DNA from: Viridibacterium silvisoli
GTDB taxonomy: Bacteria > Pseudomonadota > Gammaproteobacteria > Burkholderiales > Rhodocyclaceae
Assembly (NCBI RefSeq): GCF_036017035.1
Contig: NZ_JAYXHS010000001.1
Span: 1,178,001-1,242,000 of the forward strand
DNA length: 64,000 nucleotides
Reading direction: 5' to 3'
Shown here: positions 33,291 through 42,659 of the stretch, one piece after another
How the letters are laid out: each line of letters opens with the position of its first letter
Position numbering within the stretch: position 1 is the stretch's first letter
Translations under genes and position numbers: made by a program
The notes under the pieces: generated by a model
What the model was told of the DNA's origin: nothing
Seen by the model: the letters and a program-made list of their open reading frames with translations, nothing else
The model's database searches: none

Positions 33291-34715
33291 TCAGAGCATG
33301 AAGCCCAAGTCGCGCGTGCTGAAGTTGCCGATATTGGGGGCGATCAGGCTCAGCTCGCTGTCGCTGACACCGAACCACTTCGCCATCGTCGAGGCGTACT
33401 GATCGACCGAGCTTCTGGGTAGCAGACGCCCTGAGCCGACGTCGTCTGTCGTGCCCATGGCGACGACCGGGAAGGTACCGTAGATGTCCCCGCCCTTGAC
33501 CGCGCCGCCGACCACGAAGTGATGCGCGCCCCAGCCGTGGTCCGAGCCGTCACCATTGCTGGTGAGGGTGCGGCCGAAGTCGGAAGCCGTGAATAGCGTG
33601 GCCTGGTTGGCGACGCCGAGATTCACCGTGGCCTGGTAGAAGTAATTGATGGCACCGGCCAGCTGTGTGTGCAGGCTGGCTTGTGCGGTGATCTGGTTGT
33701 CGTGCGTGTCGAAGCCGCCGAGGCTGACGAAGAACACCTGACGTTTGGCGCCGAGGGTGGTATTCACAGCGATCAGGCGTGCCACGATCTGCAGTTGCTG
33801 GGCGAGGCGGTTGTTGGCCTGGGCGCCGAGCGCGACGCGTGAGTCGGTCGCCGGCACGGTGGCAAGTGCCGTGCTGACCTGGCTGGCAGCGCCGATGGAG
33901 CGCGTCACGACGCTGGCATGATCCTGCTCCAGCACCTGACTGCTACTCTGCTGCGTGAGCGACTTGAGTACGTTGGCGCCGCTGCTGGCCCCATTGCCCG
34001 AGCCGAACAGATTGGTGCTGGTGGTGCCGCTGATGGCCGTCGCACCACTGGTGCCGATCTGGTACTGGAAGATGTTCTGGCCGGACAGGAACACCGTGTT
34101 GCCGGAAGCGGAAATGGCTGTGAAGATGGTGTTGCTGTTGGCGGCGGCAAACATGTCGCCGAGACGCCCCCCCCAACCGACCTTGCCGCCTTCGGGGCTG
34201 AAGGCTTGCCAGGTGGCCTGCTGGTCGTTGTGCGAGAACAGCTTGGGCGGCGCGGCGACGGTGCCGGCCTTGTATTGCGCGGCATTGGTGATGGGCGTGA
34301 TCAGCGGACCGACGTTGGCCATGACAGCCGCCTTGTTGGCCGCGAACAAGGCCTGCAATGGCGCGAGCTCTGCCGACACAGCGAACTGGCGGCCCGAGCC
34401 TTGCGAGGTGGTTGGCACAATTTCCAGCAAGCCGGTGCGATCCAGCGCGATGCCGCCCGCGGACACGAGACCGCCACGTGCAGCAGCATAGGTTGCGTGC
34501 GAGCCGGTGTCATACGGTATGACGGTATTGTTGTGATCGTTGCCGCCATTGAGGAACACGCAGACGAGGGCCTTGTAGTCGCTGGGCATGGTTGCCGCAG
34601 CTGCCGAGCCAATGCCGGCAAGGTTCAGCGCAAAGGGTGCTGCGCTGCCGAGCGAGCCGAGTGCGGCGGCACGCTTGAGGAATTCACGACGTGATGCAGA
34701 GCCGATCAGATGCAT
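33291..34715 (-). CDS. DUF1501 family protein with TAT signal
   Basis: The 474-residue protein begins with a twin-arginine signal (SRREFLKRAAALG, then a hydrophobic stretch ending GSAAAAT), so it is exported folded. The DUF1501 body shows LVCVFLNGGNDHNNTVIPYD and FVSLGGFDTHDNQ, ASDFGRTLTSNGDGSDHGW, typical of this sulfatase-like alkaline phosphatase superfamily branch, whose members usually pair with DUF1800. The pair forms an operon with 7 bases between genes. Function is not known; metal binding is likely from the Asp and His residues. Confidence 0.92.
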   Translation of the reverse strand: MHLIGSASRREFLKRAAALGSLGSAAPFALNLAGIGSAAAATMPSDYKALVCVFLNGGNDHNNTVIPYDTGSHATYAAARGGLVSAGGIALDRTGLLEIVPTTSQGSGRQFAVSAELAPLQALFAANKAAVMANVGPLITPITNAAQYKAGTVAAPPKLFSHNDQQATWQAFSPEGGKVGWGGRLGDMFAAANSNTIFTAISASGNTVFLSGQNIFQYQIGTSGATAISGTTSTNLFGSGNGASSGANVLKSLTQQSSSQVLEQDHASVVTRSIGAASQVSTALATVPATDSRVALGAQANNRLAQQLQIVARLIAVNTTLGAKRQVFFVSLGGFDTHDNQITAQASLHTQLAGAINYFYQATVNLGVANQATLFTASDFGRTLTSNGDGSDHGWGAHHFVVGGAVKGGDIYGTFPVVAMGTTDDVGSGRLLPRSSVDQYASTMAKWFGVSDSELSLIAPNIGNFSTRDLGFML

Positions 34716-34722
34716 GGTGCGC

Positions 34723-36438
34723 TCATTTCTGGACGAGGTAGTCGGGCGAGGCCATCGCCAGATAAATGGCGAGGTACACGCGATTCTTGCGGGCGGTGTC
34801 GATGGCAGCGGCATTGCCGGTCAGCGCAATCGCGCTGACGGCATTGATGATCTGTGTGCGCGTCGCGGCCTTCATGCCATTGGCAAGCAGGAGAAGATTG
34901 ACCCGGTCGACCAGTTGGGTCGGGCTGTCGGTCAACGCGATCTCGCTGGCGTAGTTGGCGATCACACGGTCTGCCGTCACGCCCGAGCTCGAACTCGGGC
35001 CGCTCGGAATCACCCCCTGCATGTAGTTGATGTAGCCCGCCACCGAGGTCTCGTGGGTGATCTGCATTTCCGGTACGACCAGGCCTGCCGTCGCGGCACC
35101 GGTGTTCGGTGGCACGTAGCCGGGGCGGTAGAAGTTGAAGACCGAAGGTGATTTGAAAATCGCCTGTCCGAGCGAGCTGCCCGAGTTCGTTGTGTCGCCG
35201 ATGGCGTAGCGCGAGGAAGACGGTGCTGCATTGAAAGCCCGGCCCCAGTTGGCGAGACGGATGACGGGTTCGCGCAGCTTGCCGAAGTTGTTGCCCTGCG
35301 CCGTCGTCAGGTCGCGCGCCTCGCTGTCGAGCAGGATGGCGCGGATCACCGCCTTCATGTCGCCGCGCACGCCCGCACCGTTGTTGTTGAAGGCCGAGGC
35401 AACACGTGCCACGTAGGCCGGGCTCGGATTACTGGTGACAAGACGCTGGATCAGTTGCTTGCCGATGAAAGGACCGACGTTGGGGTGATTGAACAGAGTA
35501 TCGAGCGCCGCGCTCAGGCTGGCTGCCGGATTGGCCGTGCCTTGTGCGGCGATCGTCGTGCCGAGGAAAGCCTTGGTCGATACCGAGTGGAACTTGGGAT
35601 AGGCCTGCATCGGAATGACATCGCGATTGGGGTCCTGCGTGCCGCCACCATAGAAGCGCGTATCGGTGATGTCCGGCCCGCCCCAGCTCCAGCCGGTGAA
35701 CACCTTGGCGAGTCCGCTGACGTCCGTATTGGTGTAGCTCTCGACGGGATTGCCGCCGGCGAGCTTGGGCGTGCCATCGAGATTGAGCTGGTACAGGCCG
35801 ATGGTGAAGAGCTGCATCACTTCGCGGGCGTAGTTCTCATCCGGCACGCGCCCCGTCGCCACGTTCTCCTTCTGGTTACGGATGTGCGTCAGGTAGGTCC
35901 CCATCATCGGGTGCAGGGAGACATCCTGCAGCAGGGTGCGGAAGTTGCCGAAGGCGTTGCGGCCCAGCATGTCGTAGTAAGACGCAACGCCGCGCACGGT
36001 GATGCCATCGCCGTCAAAGGAGATGACGAAGATCTGCGACAGGGCGTAGGCCATGCGCTGACGCAACTGGTCCTGGCCGGAGATGGCGCCCTTCCAGAAG
36101 CTCTCCCAGAACATGTTCTGTGTAGGGGTGGTCGGCGCAAACTGGTCGACGTACTCGAGCGCACTGGCCTGCGGTTTTTCGAACTCGCGCGCGATCCAGG
36201 TTTCCGCCGTGTTGCCGGTCATGCCGTCGATGGTGGCCTGGGTCGGGCCGAAGCTGGCCTGGACAAGAAGACGTGCCGCGGTCTGCTGGGTGAGCGGCGT
36301 GCCCGGCAGGTTGATCTCGCTCGACGCGGACGACGAGGCGCCCGAACTGCCACCCTTGCCGCCACCGCCGCCCCCACCGCCGCAGGCGGCCAGCGCGCTG
36401 CTCAGCAGCAAGACTGCCCAGATATTCATGTGCCGCAT
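34723..36438 (-). CDS. DUF1800 family lipoprotein
   Basis: The 571-residue protein has a lipoprotein signal (LLLSSALAAC) followed by an eight-glycine run and a Ser-rich linker, then the DUF1800 helical body: LTQQTAARLLVQASFGPTQ, WIAREFE, RQRMAYALSQIFVIS, NYAREVMQLFTIGLY, NPFIGKQL-like NVGPFIGKQLIQRLVTSNP and SPSVFNFYRPGYVPP. It is the partner of the DUF1501 protein downstream. Pairs like this are widespread and uncharacterised. The ATG at 36438 has GAGAGGGGG upstream; an earlier ATG lacks one. Confidence 0.9.
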   Translation of the reverse strand: MRHMNIWAVLLLSSALAACGGGGGGGGKGGSSGASSSASSEINLPGTPLTQQTAARLLVQASFGPTQATIDGMTGNTAETWIAREFEKPQASALEYVDQFAPTTPTQNMFWESFWKGAISGQDQLRQRMAYALSQIFVISFDGDGITVRGVASYYDMLGRNAFGNFRTLLQDVSLHPMMGTYLTHIRNQKENVATGRVPDENYAREVMQLFTIGLYQLNLDGTPKLAGGNPVESYTNTDVSGLAKVFTGWSWGGPDITDTRFYGGGTQDPNRDVIPMQAYPKFHSVSTKAFLGTTIAAQGTANPAASLSAALDTLFNHPNVGPFIGKQLIQRLVTSNPSPAYVARVASAFNNNGAGVRGDMKAVIRAILLDSEARDLTTAQGNNFGKLREPVIRLANWGRAFNAAPSSSRYAIGDTTNSGSSLGQAIFKSPSVFNFYRPGYVPPNTGAATAGLVVPEMQITHETSVAGYINYMQGVIPSGPSSSSGVTADRVIANYASEIALTDSPTQLVDRVNLLLLANGMKAATRTQIINAVSAIALTGNAAAIDTARKNRVYLAIYLAMASPDYLVQK

Positions 36439-36724
36439 GCGCAGCCCCCTCTCGATAAACATACAGACCCATCCTGTAAATTTTTGTTATTGGCGGCATT
36501 CTAGTAAGGCCCGGACGGGTCGGAAAAAGCGCTGACCAGCGGAAATGGATGCGGGATGGGTGGGTCCGGACGCGTGGCCGAGCGAAGTCGGACGGTATGA
36601 AAACAAGCATGATCGGAGCGGGGGTAACACTGCGTATCCGGGCGCCCACGTCCAGCCCGGCAATTCGGCGATAATCGGACGTCTGGCGCGCCTCCCGTCG
36701 CCCGTCCAAACAAAAAGAGAACGC

Positions 36725-38254
36725 ATGAGCCAAGCCCCCGTCTGGCGTGCGCTGCTGTCGCGGCGCATGTTGATCATCCTGTTCACCGGTTTTGCGTCCG
36801 GCTTGCCGCTGGCCCTGACCGGGCAAGCGATGCAGGCCTGGCTGACGGTGGATGGGCTGGACCTTGCCACCATCGGCTTCCTCGGTCTGGTGGGCGTGCC
36901 GTACACCTTCAAGTTCCTGTGGGCGCCGCTCATGGACCGCTTCGAACCGCCCTGGCTGGGGCGCAGGCGCGGCTGGCTGGTGCTGACGCAGCTGGCGCTG
37001 GCGGGGGTGCTGTTCCTGATGTCGGGCCTGTCCCCCAGGCTCGATCTGGGCAGCTTTGCATTGGCGGCGCTGGCGCTGGCCTTTCTCTCCGCCTCGCAAG
37101 ACGTTGTCATTGACGCCTATCGCACGGATCTGCTGACCGAGAAGTCGGAGTACGGCCTGGGGGCGTCGCTGAATGTCTTCGGCTATCGCCTTGCGATGAT
37201 CCTCTCCGGTGGCGTGTCGCTGCTGTGGGCCGAGCAGTGGCAATCCTGGCCGCGCGTCTATGGCGTGATGGCCGTCATCATGCTCGTCGCCGCTGTCGTG
37301 TCGCTGCTGCTTGCGCCGCGCGTGAGCAGCGAGTCGAAGCCGCTGGCATCCAATCCCCTCGGCGAACTGCGCGGCTTTGCCGCCATGCTGGCAGGGGTTG
37401 TACTGGGTTACTGGCTGGCACACGAGTTGTTGATCCTGGCGGGTCTGCGACCCGATGATCCGAACAAGTGGATACAGCTGCTGTTTGTCGTGGCCGAGAT
37501 CGCCGTGGCCCTGCCGCTCGCCTGGTGGGGTGCGCGCCTGGCGAAATTCGAGACACTCAATCAATCCCTCAGCAGTTACTTTTCCCAGCAGGGCGCTGCA
37601 GCCTTCCTGCTGCTGATCATCCTCTACAAGCTGGGCGATGCCTTTGCAGGCAGCCTGACAACGCCGTTCCTGATCCGCGGCATGGGCTTCAACCAGGCCG
37701 AGGTCGGCATCGCAGTCAAGCTGATCGGCTTCTGGCTTACCATCTTTGGCGCCTTCATCGGCGGCTTCCTCATGCTGCGCCTCGGGCTGTATCGCGCGCT
37801 GCTGTTGTTCGGCTTCTTCCAGTTGCTGTCGAACCTGGGCTTCTATGCGCTGGCGGTGATGGGCAAGGGCGCCTGGGGGGCGGTCATGGTGCAGCCCTTC
37901 GACTGGGTCATCGTTGCGCTGAAAGCGCCCGCATCACTCGACTTCCTGCTGCTGGCCGTCATTGCCGGCGAGAACATCACGGGCGGCATGGGTACGGTCG
38001 CTTTCGTCGGCTTGCTGATGGGCCTGTGCAATCGGCGTTTCACGGCAACGCACTACGCACTCCTTTCGGCGTTTGCCGCGGTCGGCCGGATCTACGTCAG
38101 CCCCTTGTCAGGAGTTCTTTCTGAAAGCATTGGCTGGTCTGGCTTCTTCATCCTCTCCGTCGTATTTGCCCTGCCGGGCGTAGCGATGGTCTGGTGGATG
38201 CGAACGCAATTGCTCGCCCTGTCAGAGTCCCCCACTTCCACCCAAACCGAATGA
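36725..38254 (+). CDS. ampG: AmpG-type muropeptide permease (MFS)
   Basis: AmpG imports GlcNAc-anhydro-muropeptides from the periplasm for cell wall recycling. The 509-residue protein has 12-14 membrane helices and the AmpG start (LIILFTGFASGLPLALTGQA, VPYTFKFLWAPLMDR), the Asp-rich segment SASQDVVIDAYRTDLL and helices near the end with GGMGTVAFVGLLMGLCNRRFTATHYALLSA. The frame is open upstream, but the ATG at 36725 with AAAGAGAACG is correct by family. A uracil-DNA glycosylase follows after 7 bases. Confidence 0.92.
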   Translation: MSQAPVWRALLSRRMLIILFTGFASGLPLALTGQAMQAWLTVDGLDLATIGFLGLVGVPYTFKFLWAPLMDRFEPPWLGRRRGWLVLTQLALAGVLFLMSGLSPRLDLGSFALAALALAFLSASQDVVIDAYRTDLLTEKSEYGLGASLNVFGYRLAMILSGGVSLLWAEQWQSWPRVYGVMAVIMLVAAVVSLLLAPRVSSESKPLASNPLGELRGFAAMLAGVVLGYWLAHELLILAGLRPDDPNKWIQLLFVVAEIAVALPLAWWGARLAKFETLNQSLSSYFSQQGAAAFLLLIILYKLGDAFAGSLTTPFLIRGMGFNQAEVGIAVKLIGFWLTIFGAFIGGFLMLRLGLYRALLLFGFFQLLSNLGFYALAVMGKGAWGAVMVQPFDWVIVALKAPASLDFLLLAVIAGENITGGMGTVAFVGLLMGLCNRRFTATHYALLSAFAAVGRIYVSPLSGVLSESIGWSGFFILSVVFALPGVAMVWWMRTQLLALSESPTSTQTE

Positions 38255-38261
38255 GTTCCTG

Positions 38262-38984
38262 ATGAGCATTGCGCAACACCTGATCGCCGCTGCCCGCAAC
38301 CTGTCCGCCGAAGTTGATGCCATGCGCTTTGCTGCGCCCATCAGCCACGTCTACAACCCGCTGGATTACGCCTGGGCGCCGCACGAGATCTACCTGGAGC
38401 GCTTCGGCAACAGCGCCAAGAAAGTGATTTTCGTCGGCATGAATCCCGGGCCTTTCGGCATGGTGCAGGTCGGCGTGCCCTTCGGCGAGGTCGCAGCCGT
38501 GCGTGACTGGATGGGCATCGAAGCCGAAGTGAAAGTGCCCGCCTTACAGAACCCCAAGCGCCCCATCGAAGGCTTCGCCTGTCCGCGCTCGGAAGTCAGC
38601 GGCCGTCGCCTGTGGGGCCTGTTCGCCGAGCGCTTCGGCACGGCTGAAAACTTCTTTGTCGACCACTTCGTGGCCAACTACTGCCCGCTGGCTTTCTTCG
38701 AGGAAGGCCGCAACGCCACGCCCGACAAACTGCCCGCGAAGGAGCAACTCCCTTTGCTCGCCGCATGCGATGCGCATTTGCGCATCATGGTCGAGACGCT
38801 GCAGCCGGACTGGGTGATCGGCGTCGGCGCCTGGGCAGAAGACCGCTCGCGCCTCGCGTGTGCGGGGCTCGACGTGCGCTATGGCCGAGTGCTCCACCCC
38901 AGCCCGGCGAGTCCGGCGGCGAATCGCGGCTGGTCCGAAGCAGCGACGAAGCAGATGCTGGCGCAGGGCGTCTGGCAGGCCTGA
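38262..38984 (+). CDS. SMUG-like uracil-DNA glycosylase
   Basis: The 240-residue protein belongs to the uracil-DNA glycosylase superfamily, family 3 (SMUG1-like): motif A reads FVGMNPGPFGMVQVGVPFG (about residues 57-75) and the late motif VLHPSPASPAANRGW. It would remove uracil or oxidised pyrimidines from DNA. Asn in GMNPGP matches the SMUG catalytic residue. It lies 7 bases after ampG and probably in the same transcript, although the functions are unrelated. Confidence 0.88.
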   Translation: MSIAQHLIAAARNLSAEVDAMRFAAPISHVYNPLDYAWAPHEIYLERFGNSAKKVIFVGMNPGPFGMVQVGVPFGEVAAVRDWMGIEAEVKVPALQNPKRPIEGFACPRSEVSGRRLWGLFAERFGTAENFFVDHFVANYCPLAFFEEGRNATPDKLPAKEQLPLLAACDAHLRIMVETLQPDWVIGVGAWAEDRSRLACAGLDVRYGRVLHPSPASPAANRGWSEAATKQMLAQGVWQA

Positions 38985-39112
38985 ATGCGGTGGTGAAGGT
39001 GTGTTCCGACGCACCTTGATGCGCGTCAAAAGCGCATCGGAAATGCCGGAAAATAAAGCGCAAAGCATATTGCGTTAAGTTGGAAGGGCCTCGCAAACCG
39101 ACTCCTATACTG

Positions 39113-39131
39113 CTGTCTCGACAACGAGACA
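39113..39131 (+). promoter_or_regulatory. Hairpin/palindrome just ahead of metY
   Basis: TGTCTCG-AACAA-CGAGACA is a perfect 7-bp stem ending 9 bases before the metY start region. A -10 like TATACT (39105-39110) precedes it. It could be an operator or a 5' UTR control hairpin. Confidence 0.4.
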
Positions 39132-39142
39132 CAGGATGGATG

Positions 39143-40414
39143 ATGAAATTCGAGACCCTTGCCGTGCACGCCGGCTACGCGCCCGACCCCACCACGCATG
39201 CCGTAGCCGTGCCGATCTACCAGACGGTTGCCTACGCGTTCGACGACACGCAGCACGGCGCCGACCTGTTCGACCTGAAGGTGCAGGGCAACATCTACTC
39301 GCGCATCATGAACCCGACGCAGGACGTGCTCGAGAAGCGTGTCGCGGCGCTCGAGGGTGGCATCGCCGCGCTTGCCCTCGCGTCGGGTCAGTCGGCGATC
39401 ACGTATGCGATCCAGACCATCACCGAAGCAGGCGACAACATCGTCTCGTCGGCGACGCTGTATGGCGGCACCTACAACCTCTTCGCGCACACGCTGCCGC
39501 AGTTCGGCATCGAGACGCGCTTCGCCGACCCGCGCGATCCGGCCTCGTTCGAGAAGCTCATCGACGCGCGCACGAAAGCGATCTTCGCCGAGACCATCGG
39601 CAATCCGCTCGGCAACATCACCGACATCGAAACGCTGGCCGACATCGCGCATCGCAATGGCATACCGCTGATCGTCGACAACACCGTCGCCACGCCTTAC
39701 CTGTTGCGCCCGATCGAGTTCGGCGCCGACATCGTCGTACACTCGCTGACCAAGTATCTCGGCGGCCACGGCACCAGCCTCGGCGGCGCGATTGTCGACT
39801 CCGGCAAGTTCCCGTGGGCCGAGCACAAGGAGCGCTTCCGCCGCCTCAATGAGCCGGACGTGTCGTACCACGGCGTCGTCTATACGGAAGCCCTCGGGCC
39901 GGCCGCCTACATCGGTCGCGCGCGCGTCGTGCCCCTGCGCAATACCGGCGCCGCGATCAGCCCGTTCAACGCCTTCCTCATCCTGCAAGGCATCGAGACG
40001 GTCGGTCTGCGCGTCGAGCGCATCACCGACAACGCCATCAAGGTGGCGCGCTATCTCCAGGCGCACGCCAAGGTCGGTTGGGTGAACTACGCGGGGCTGG
40101 AAGATCACGCCGACCACGCGCTGGCGAAGAAGTATCTCGGCGGCAAGCCGTCCGGCATCCTCACCTTCGGCGTACAGGGCGGGCGTGAAGGCGGCGCGCG
40201 CTTCCAGGATGCGCTCAAGCTCATCACGCGCCTCGTGAACATCGGCGACAGCAAGTCGCTGGCCTGCCATCCTGCATCGACCACGCATCGCCAGCTCGGG
40301 CCGGAAGAACTGGTCAAGGCCGGCGTCACGGAAGACACGGTGCGCCTGTCGATCGGTATCGAGCACATCGACGACATCCTCGCCGATCTGGAGCAGGCGC
40401 TCGCGGCGGTGTGA
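39143..40414 (+). CDS. metY: O-acetylhomoserine sulfhydrylase MetY
   Basis: MetY makes homocysteine from O-acetylhomoserine and sulfide with PLP. The 423-residue protein has the Cys/Met metabolism fold: YSRIMNPTQDVLEKRVAALEGG, ASGQSAITYAIQTI, ETIGNPLGNITDIE, and the PLP lysine in HSLTKYLGGHGTSLGG. The C-terminal DSKSLACHPASTTHRQL is typical of MetY/CysD enzymes. Two ATG codons are adjacent (39140, 39143); both are acceptable. It completes the pathway begun by MetX at 0.4-1.5 kb. Confidence 0.94.
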   Translation: MKFETLAVHAGYAPDPTTHAVAVPIYQTVAYAFDDTQHGADLFDLKVQGNIYSRIMNPTQDVLEKRVAALEGGIAALALASGQSAITYAIQTITEAGDNIVSSATLYGGTYNLFAHTLPQFGIETRFADPRDPASFEKLIDARTKAIFAETIGNPLGNITDIETLADIAHRNGIPLIVDNTVATPYLLRPIEFGADIVVHSLTKYLGGHGTSLGGAIVDSGKFPWAEHKERFRRLNEPDVSYHGVVYTEALGPAAYIGRARVVPLRNTGAAISPFNAFLILQGIETVGLRVERITDNAIKVARYLQAHAKVGWVNYAGLEDHADHALAKKYLGGKPSGILTFGVQGGREGGARFQDALKLITRLVNIGDSKSLACHPASTTHRQLGPEELVKAGVTEDTVRLSIGIEHIDDILADLEQALAAV

Positions 40415-40471
40415 CGTCAGGACAGGCTGCGGTGGTATAACGGTGCCACCGCAGCTCCGCGCTGCCCATGC

Positions 40472-41032
40472 GTGAGCAGTGAAACCGTGAAGTTCAACAA
40501 CCGTCCGAATGAATGTGTGACGACCACTGACGGTCGCGAGATCTGGGTCTCGCGCAGCGTCACGACTGCCGTATGCATTCTTCTCGAATGTGAGGGCCGG
40601 CCCTACATTCTCGTCAATCAGCGCGGCACCGGCGTGCCCGACTTCTCCGGCTACTGGAACCTGCCCTGCGGCTACCTCGACTACGACGAAACCACAGCAG
40701 AAGCCGCAATGCGCGAAGTGTGGGAGGAGTGCGGCGTCAACGCGCAGGAACTGCTCACGGGCGCTACCTGCGAGTTCTTCAGCTATCCGTGGGATGTCAG
40801 CTCGACGCCAACCGGCACACGCCAGAACGTGACGATCCACCACGGCCTGTACGCGAAGGTGGAGGAGCTTCCGGCGCTGAGCAATGCGCATAACGAGCCG
40901 AATGAAACGGCCGACATCCGCTGGCTGCCTTTATCCGAAGTGGATACGCTCGCGTTCGCCTTCAATCATCGGGCACGCATCGACAGATTCCTTGCGCATG
41001 TGGAGAAGGTGGCAGGCGTGCATTACCTGTAG
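40472..41032 (+). CDS. Nudix hydrolase
   Basis: The 186-residue protein (GTG start) has a complete Nudix box: GYLDYDETTAEAAMREVWEECGV, here split as G-x5-E-x7-REVWEE. Such enzymes hydrolyse nucleoside diphosphate derivatives; the substrate cannot be told. It lies 57 bases after metY, with a 10-bp hairpin (40426-40455) between them, and ends at a strong terminator. Confidence 0.88.
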   Translation: MSSETVKFNNRPNECVTTTDGREIWVSRSVTTAVCILLECEGRPYILVNQRGTGVPDFSGYWNLPCGYLDYDETTAEAAMREVWEECGVNAQELLTGATCEFFSYPWDVSSTPTGTRQNVTIHHGLYAKVEELPALSNAHNEPNETADIRWLPLSEVDTLAFAFNHRARIDRFLAHVEKVAGVHYL

Positions 41033-41063
41033 CATCAGGTCGTTGTCCCGTAGATCGGAAAGA

Positions 41064-41092
41064 AAAATGCCCGCTGTTCGAGCGGGCATTTT
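41064..41092. terminator. Bidirectional terminator between Nudix and PEP-CTERM genes
   Basis: AAAATGCCCGCT-GTTCG-AGCGGGCATTTT is a perfect 12-bp stem with A and T ends, between two convergent genes. Confidence 0.9.
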
Positions 41093-41114
41093 CATTTGAA
41101 AGTCGAAGTGTGCG

Positions 41115-41756
41115 TCAGGCCTGCTTCTTCTTGCGACGCGCAGCAAAGAGGCCGGCAAGTGCGATACCGGACAGTGCCAGCGAGCCCGGTTCGGGAACGT
41201 CGCCTGCACGTACCAGGAAGCTGCCGACATCGTTCGAGGCATAGCTGGTGCCGTACGTGCCACGGCTGAATGCGTGACCCTGATCGCTGGCCGAGCCGTC
41301 GCAGCGGCCATCGACGTAGCAGACGCCGCCTACGACCATCACCTCGGCGCCACTCACCAGACCATCGGTAAATGGGTTGGCTGAGCCATTGGTTTGTGGG
41401 CGCGTGTTGCCGAGCATGGAGAGGAAGTTATACGCGGGTACGCCGTTGCCAGTCACATAGGTGGTGCTGTTGATCAGGGTGAAGCCGAAGTCCAGCTCCA
41501 GCTGGTTCAGCTCGGCATGCGTGGCATAGCGGAAACCCTCGTACATTCCGCCGCTGCCGAACTGGCTCGACACGAAGTTGTACGACTTGTTGGTGCTCAA
41601 GGTCAGGTCCAGCCACTCGATGCCGGTGGCGCTGTCATAGGTGATGGAATTTGCGCCGAAGACTGCGTCGTTCTTCGAGATGAGCGTCGCACCGGCTTGC
41701 GTGCAACAAGCTGCCAGGAGGGCTGCAGCGAGGATTTTTGGAAGTTTTGTTTTCAT
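41115..41756 (-). CDS. PEP-CTERM sorted exoprotein
   Basis: The 213-residue protein has a signal peptide (LPKILAAALLAACCTQAGAT), a body with the DSATGIEWLDLTLS motif seen in many PEP-CTERM proteins, and a C-terminal sorting tail: VPEPGS, a hydrophobic helix (LALSGIALAGLFAA) and basic end RRKKKQA. It should be exported, cut by exosortase and linked to exopolysaccharide or the surface. Its presence implies an EpsH/exosortase locus elsewhere in the genome. Confidence 0.9.
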   Translation of the reverse strand: MKTKLPKILAAALLAACCTQAGATLISKNDAVFGANSITYDSATGIEWLDLTLSTNKSYNFVSSQFGSGGMYEGFRYATHAELNQLELDFGFTLINSTTYVTGNGVPAYNFLSMLGNTRPQTNGSANPFTDGLVSGAEVMVVGGVCYVDGRCDGSASDQGHAFSRGTYGTSYASNDVGSFLVRAGDVPEPGSLALSGIALAGLFAARRKKKQA

Positions 41757-41903
41757 TGAGTGAGGCCCGGATTATTGGGAGCGCCAAGAAGCAAGTCGGC
41801 GCAGCACTAATGTCGCGTGCCTCACGTGAAAAGACATCAAGCAAATATCCGTGAGCGTTACATTCTGCACGGAGAAACGGCAAAACCATCGACCGGCTCT
41901 GTC

Positions 41904-42377
41904 TCAGAGCCCCAGGGCCGACAAGCCGGGGTGATCATCCGGCCGACGTCCCTGCGGCCAATGGAATTTGCGATCGGCTTCGCTGATCGGCAAATCGTTG
42001 ATGCTGGCAAGGCGTCGCTGCATCAGGCCATGCGCATCGAATTCCCAGTTCTCGTTGCCGTACGAACGGAACCACTGCCCGGAATCGTCGCGCCACTCGT
42101 AGGCGAAACGCGCGGCAATGCGATTGTCCTGCCAGGCCCACACTTCCTTGATGAGGCGATACTCGATCTCGCGCGCCCACTTGCGCGTGAGGAATTCGAC
42201 GATGGCTTCGCGCCCCTGCAGGAATTCCGCGCGGTTGCGCCACACACTGTCTGCCGTGTAGGCCAGCGATACCTTCACCGGATCGCGCGAGTTCCACGCG
42301 TCCTCCGCCATGCGTGCTTTCTGCACGGCGGTCTCGAATGTGAAGGGTGGCAGGGGTGGGCGAGCGGCGGTGTTCAT
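41904..42377 (-). CDS. SnoaL-like (DUF1348) NTF2-fold protein
   Basis: The 157-residue protein has the nuclear-transport-factor-2-like fold of the DUF1348 family: RMAEDAWNSRDPVKVSLAYT, DSVWRNRAEFLQGREAIVEF, LTRKWAREIEYRLIKEVWA, WFRSYGNENWEFDAHGLM. Such proteins bind small hydrophobic ligands; function unknown. The ATG at 42377 (MNTAARPP) fits the family start; a longer frame is unlikely. Confidence 0.85.
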   Translation of the reverse strand: MNTAARPPLPPFTFETAVQKARMAEDAWNSRDPVKVSLAYTADSVWRNRAEFLQGREAIVEFLTRKWAREIEYRLIKEVWAWQDNRIAARFAYEWRDDSGQWFRSYGNENWEFDAHGLMQRRLASINDLPISEADRKFHWPQGRRPDDHPGLSALGL

Positions 42378-42498
42378 GTGTATCCCTCTCGAAGTGTGCG
42401 TGCGCAGTCGACGCTCATGCGGCCGTAGTGGCAACCGTGATGGCGCTGATCATGCGGCCCCGTTCCCTGAAGCGCCATCGTTGAATCCATGATTTCCG

Positions 42499-42516
42499 TG
42501 TAGTGCCACTACTACA
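42499..42516. promoter_or_regulatory. Palindrome TGTAGT-N6-ACTACA, copy 1
   Basis: TGTAGTGCCACTACTACA lies between the divergent SnoaL-like and TPR-membrane genes. A second copy with the same arms (and GC after the first) lies at 48853-48870, upstream of the cyanate cluster. Likely an operator for one regulator. Confidence 0.5.
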
Positions 42517-42659
42517 AGCTGCAGGGTGCCCTCGTGGCATACCCGACGGATAACGTTTCACTCCGACCGGCCCTGTGGCCTGTGTATAGAATGAGCCCCG
42601 CGCGGCAAGGACAAGTGCATTTTCCGGCATGCCCGGACCATCATGACAGAGGGGGAGAT

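Noticed and set aside
36014..37564. Long minus-strand frame of 516 codons
   Set aside because: It lies across the DUF1800 start and AmpG on the other strand, is low-complexity (Arg, Gln, His rich) and is a high-GC shadow.
40426..40455. Hairpin after metY as terminator
   Set aside because: The 10-bp stem is perfect, but no T-run follows; left as a mention only.
39026..40891. Minus-strand frame of 621 codons
   Set aside because: It mirrors metY and the Nudix gene; its composition is typical of an antisense shadow of GC-rich coding DNA.
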